NCBI GenBank assembly: GCA_013202635.1
Contig: JABMRO010000180.1
Span: forward strand, 1-6,701
DNA from: Planctomycetota bacterium
GTDB taxonomy: Bacteria > Planctomycetota > Phycisphaerae > Sedimentisphaerales > Anaerobacaceae
Length of the DNA: 6,701 bases
Direction: 5' to 3'
In this document: in pieces, positions 5,545 through 6,701 of the stretch
How the letters are laid out: each line of letters starts with the position of its first letter
Numbering within the stretch: position 1 is the stretch's first letter
The notes under the pieces: model-generated
What the model was told of the DNA's origin: nothing
Database searches by the model: none
The model's input: the letters and a program-made list of their open reading frames with translations, nothing else
Program-made: the position numbers and the translations under genes

Positions 5545-5609
5545 AAGCAACAAGCTTGTTTCGTGAATCCTTGTTCGCCACACGTACGAAAGGCCAGAGG
5601 GAAGATGTC

Positions 5610-6470
5610 ATGGGACGGATAAAATCAAAGCAAATCAGGACGGTTTACGTATGTATCTTCGCCGCTTTGGCTATGCTCGCTTTGCAGGCGGGCTGTTCGG
5701 CCGTGAGTCCATGGATGAAGGCCCGGCATCGTTCCCGTCAGGCAAGACTTTCGGCCCCCTATGACCGGATAGCAGTAAAGCAGAGCATCATTCAAAACAC
5801 AGTGCCTATGATTCAAAGGCTGAATGACCAGTCGCAAGCCGACTTAGCAGCGGCTGAGATGATTAGCCACAGTGAGAACGTCGTTGTCTCAATGGGACAA
5901 AGCAAGGATGGTTATCAAACATGGTTCAATATGGTTACTTTCAGTGAAAATGAGCTGAATGTGGTTCGTAAGTATTTCTTCGTTGTTGATGACAAGACTA
6001 AAAGTATTCAATTCGAACCAAACCAGGGCCTTCGGTTTGACTGCGAAATAGAATTGGAAAAAGAAGTGTTTGCGGATCCCGGCACAAGTGATAACGCAAG
6101 AAGAATTGAAATACTGCGCAACGTCTTAAATTATCTTCGCAAGGATATGAATGAGCTTCGCGATGATCCGGATTCGCCCGACCAGGGCAATAGAATGATT
6201 GATATTTGCAGGATGCTCATAAATCAGACATTCGATGTGATTTTGCGTGAACTGGACAGATCCCCTGTACTTGCATCGAGACTGAGTCAGGCCGGTGGTG
6301 TTGAATTCGATCACATTAATTTTGACAAAGGCAAAATCCAACTGGTTGTTAAAGGGGATATTGCAATAGTCAGAATCCGCCTGGGCGCATTTGCGCACAT
6401 GATAGAAACACAAAAAATCAAATCAAAAAAAGAGCGGGTCAGTAAGCCGAGTTCTGTATTTCGCCGATAA
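5610..6470 (+). CDS. Putative lipoprotein of unknown function
   Basis: I do not recognise a family for this 286-residue protein. The N-terminus has basic residues (K5, K7, R10), a hydrophobic stretch (about 12-25) and QAGC with Cys29, a lipoprotein-type signal although Q is atypical at -3. Export and lipid anchoring are therefore likely. The mature part is hydrophilic and looks alpha/beta, with a mid-region of charged helices (about 150-200) and a C-terminal beta-like segment ending in IVRIRLGAFAHM. The ATG at 5610 is preferred over an in-frame TTG at 5556 because AGAGGGAAG lies just upstream and it places the signal peptide at the start. It follows ilvC by 65 bp without a clear terminator, so readthrough from ilvC is possible, though no functional link is evident. 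Its last 13 codons overlap the 3' end of rnpB on the other strand. Confidence 0.8.
   Translation: MGRIKSKQIRTVYVCIFAALAMLALQAGCSAVSPWMKARHRSRQARLSAPYDRIAVKQSIIQNTVPMIQRLNDQSQADLAAAEMISHSENVVVSMGQSKDGYQTWFNMVTFSENELNVVRKYFFVVDDKTKSIQFEPNQGLRFDCEIELEKEVFADPGTSDNARRIEILRNVLNYLRKDMNELRDDPDSPDQGNRMIDICRMLINQTFDVILRELDRSPVLASRLSQAGGVEFDHINFDKGKIQLVVKGDIAIVRIRLGAFAHMIETQKIKSKKERVSKPSSVFRR
6425..6437 (-). terminator. U-tract at the 3' end of rnpB
   Basis: On the minus strand rnpB ends in CGCTC followed by seven T residues (complement of 6425-6431). In bacterial rnpB genes the terminal P1 region or a following hairpin plus a U-tract often ends transcription. The partner strand of P1 is outside the window, so the stem cannot be verified. 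Confidence 0.45.
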
Positions 6471-6701
6471 CGGCGAACGGCGACCATTTATCTTGACCAA
6501 CTGTTGCCAGTTGGCTCTCCGGCATCCATTTGAGTTTGCACTCTGAACAGATGCCCGAAGCGACCTACCCGCCGGTCGAGCGGTAAGCTTAACCGCTCAT
6601 ACTCGAGCCGAGTAACCGGCCACTTGGTCTTGCAGGCGGTGGGGTTTGCCCTGCCAGCACTGTCTCCAGCGCCGCGGTGCGCTCTTACCGCACCATTTCA
6701 C
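6432..6701 (-). ncRNA. rnpB: RNase P RNA, 3' part (5' end outside window)
   Basis: Read on the minus strand, the segment shows the conserved bacterial RNase P RNA order. GTGAAATGGTGCGGTAAGAG-CGCACC (complement of 6676-6701, with the P12-type GGTGC/GCACC stem), then GACAGTGC-TGG and GCAAACCCCACC, a variable middle region, and finally ACAGAACTCGGCTTA (complement of 6443-6457), the 3' strand of the universally conserved P4 helix. The terminal CTGACCCGCTC would be the 3' strand of P1. RNase P RNA is the catalytic subunit that matures tRNA 5' ends. About 270 nt are present; the usual 350-400 nt implies that roughly the first 100 nt lie beyond the right edge. The 3' end is estimated from the alignment of conserved blocks and the U-tract, and may be off by a few bases. 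It converges on the lipoprotein gene. Confidence 0.93.

Noticed and set aside
5549..5560. AACAAGCTTGTT palindrome after ilvC as a terminator
   Set aside because: A 12-bp palindrome without a loop would leave only about four pairs in RNA and is not followed by a proper T-tract.

Overview
The window looks like chromosomal DNA from a free-living bacterium of roughly 50% GC. The style of the branched-chain amino acid proteins, the unassigned lipoprotein and the leucine-rich repeat (LRR) ORF suggest a planctomycete, perhaps of the Phycisphaerae/Sedimentisphaerales type. That placement is a tentative judgement made without any database search.

Left part (1-1602). The window opens inside an ORF built from 21-residue, cysteine-containing LRRs with an exact 63-bp period. 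In the ninth repeat, near 594-605, it runs directly into the 3' two thirds of mtnA (methylthioribose-1-phosphate isomerase), which is in a different reading frame. The mtnA remnant keeps both catalytic residues but lacks about 130 N-terminal residues and has no credible start. Either a real recombination created it or the assembly is chimeric here. On the opposite strand follows a small NifU C-terminal-domain (Nfu-type) iron-sulfur protein with an extra Cys-rich N-terminus.

Middle (1603-5544). A divergent control region carries a putative minus-strand promoter for the Nfu gene. On the plus strand it carries a perfect-consensus sigma70-type promoter (TTGACA-N17-TATAAT), followed by about 270 nt of non-coding, highly self-complementary leader. 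The leader precedes ilvB (acetolactate synthase large subunit) and ilvN (small regulatory subunit). After ilvN comes a second promoter and a leader that can fold into either a terminator or a competing antiterminator, then ilvC (ketol-acid reductoisomerase). IlvBN makes acetolactate or acetohydroxybutyrate, and IlvC isomerises and reduces these toward valine, leucine and isoleucine. The cofactor loop of IlvC lacks the usual phosphate-binding Arg/Ser residues and is acidic, which predicts NADH rather than NADPH preference.

Right part (5545-6701). A putative lipoprotein gene of unknown family follows ilvC. Its last codons overlap, antisense, the 3' end of rnpB (RNase P RNA), which is on the minus strand with its 5' end outside the window.

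The strongest candidates for something new are the two structured ilv leaders, the ilvC cofactor loop and the LRR/mtnA junction.
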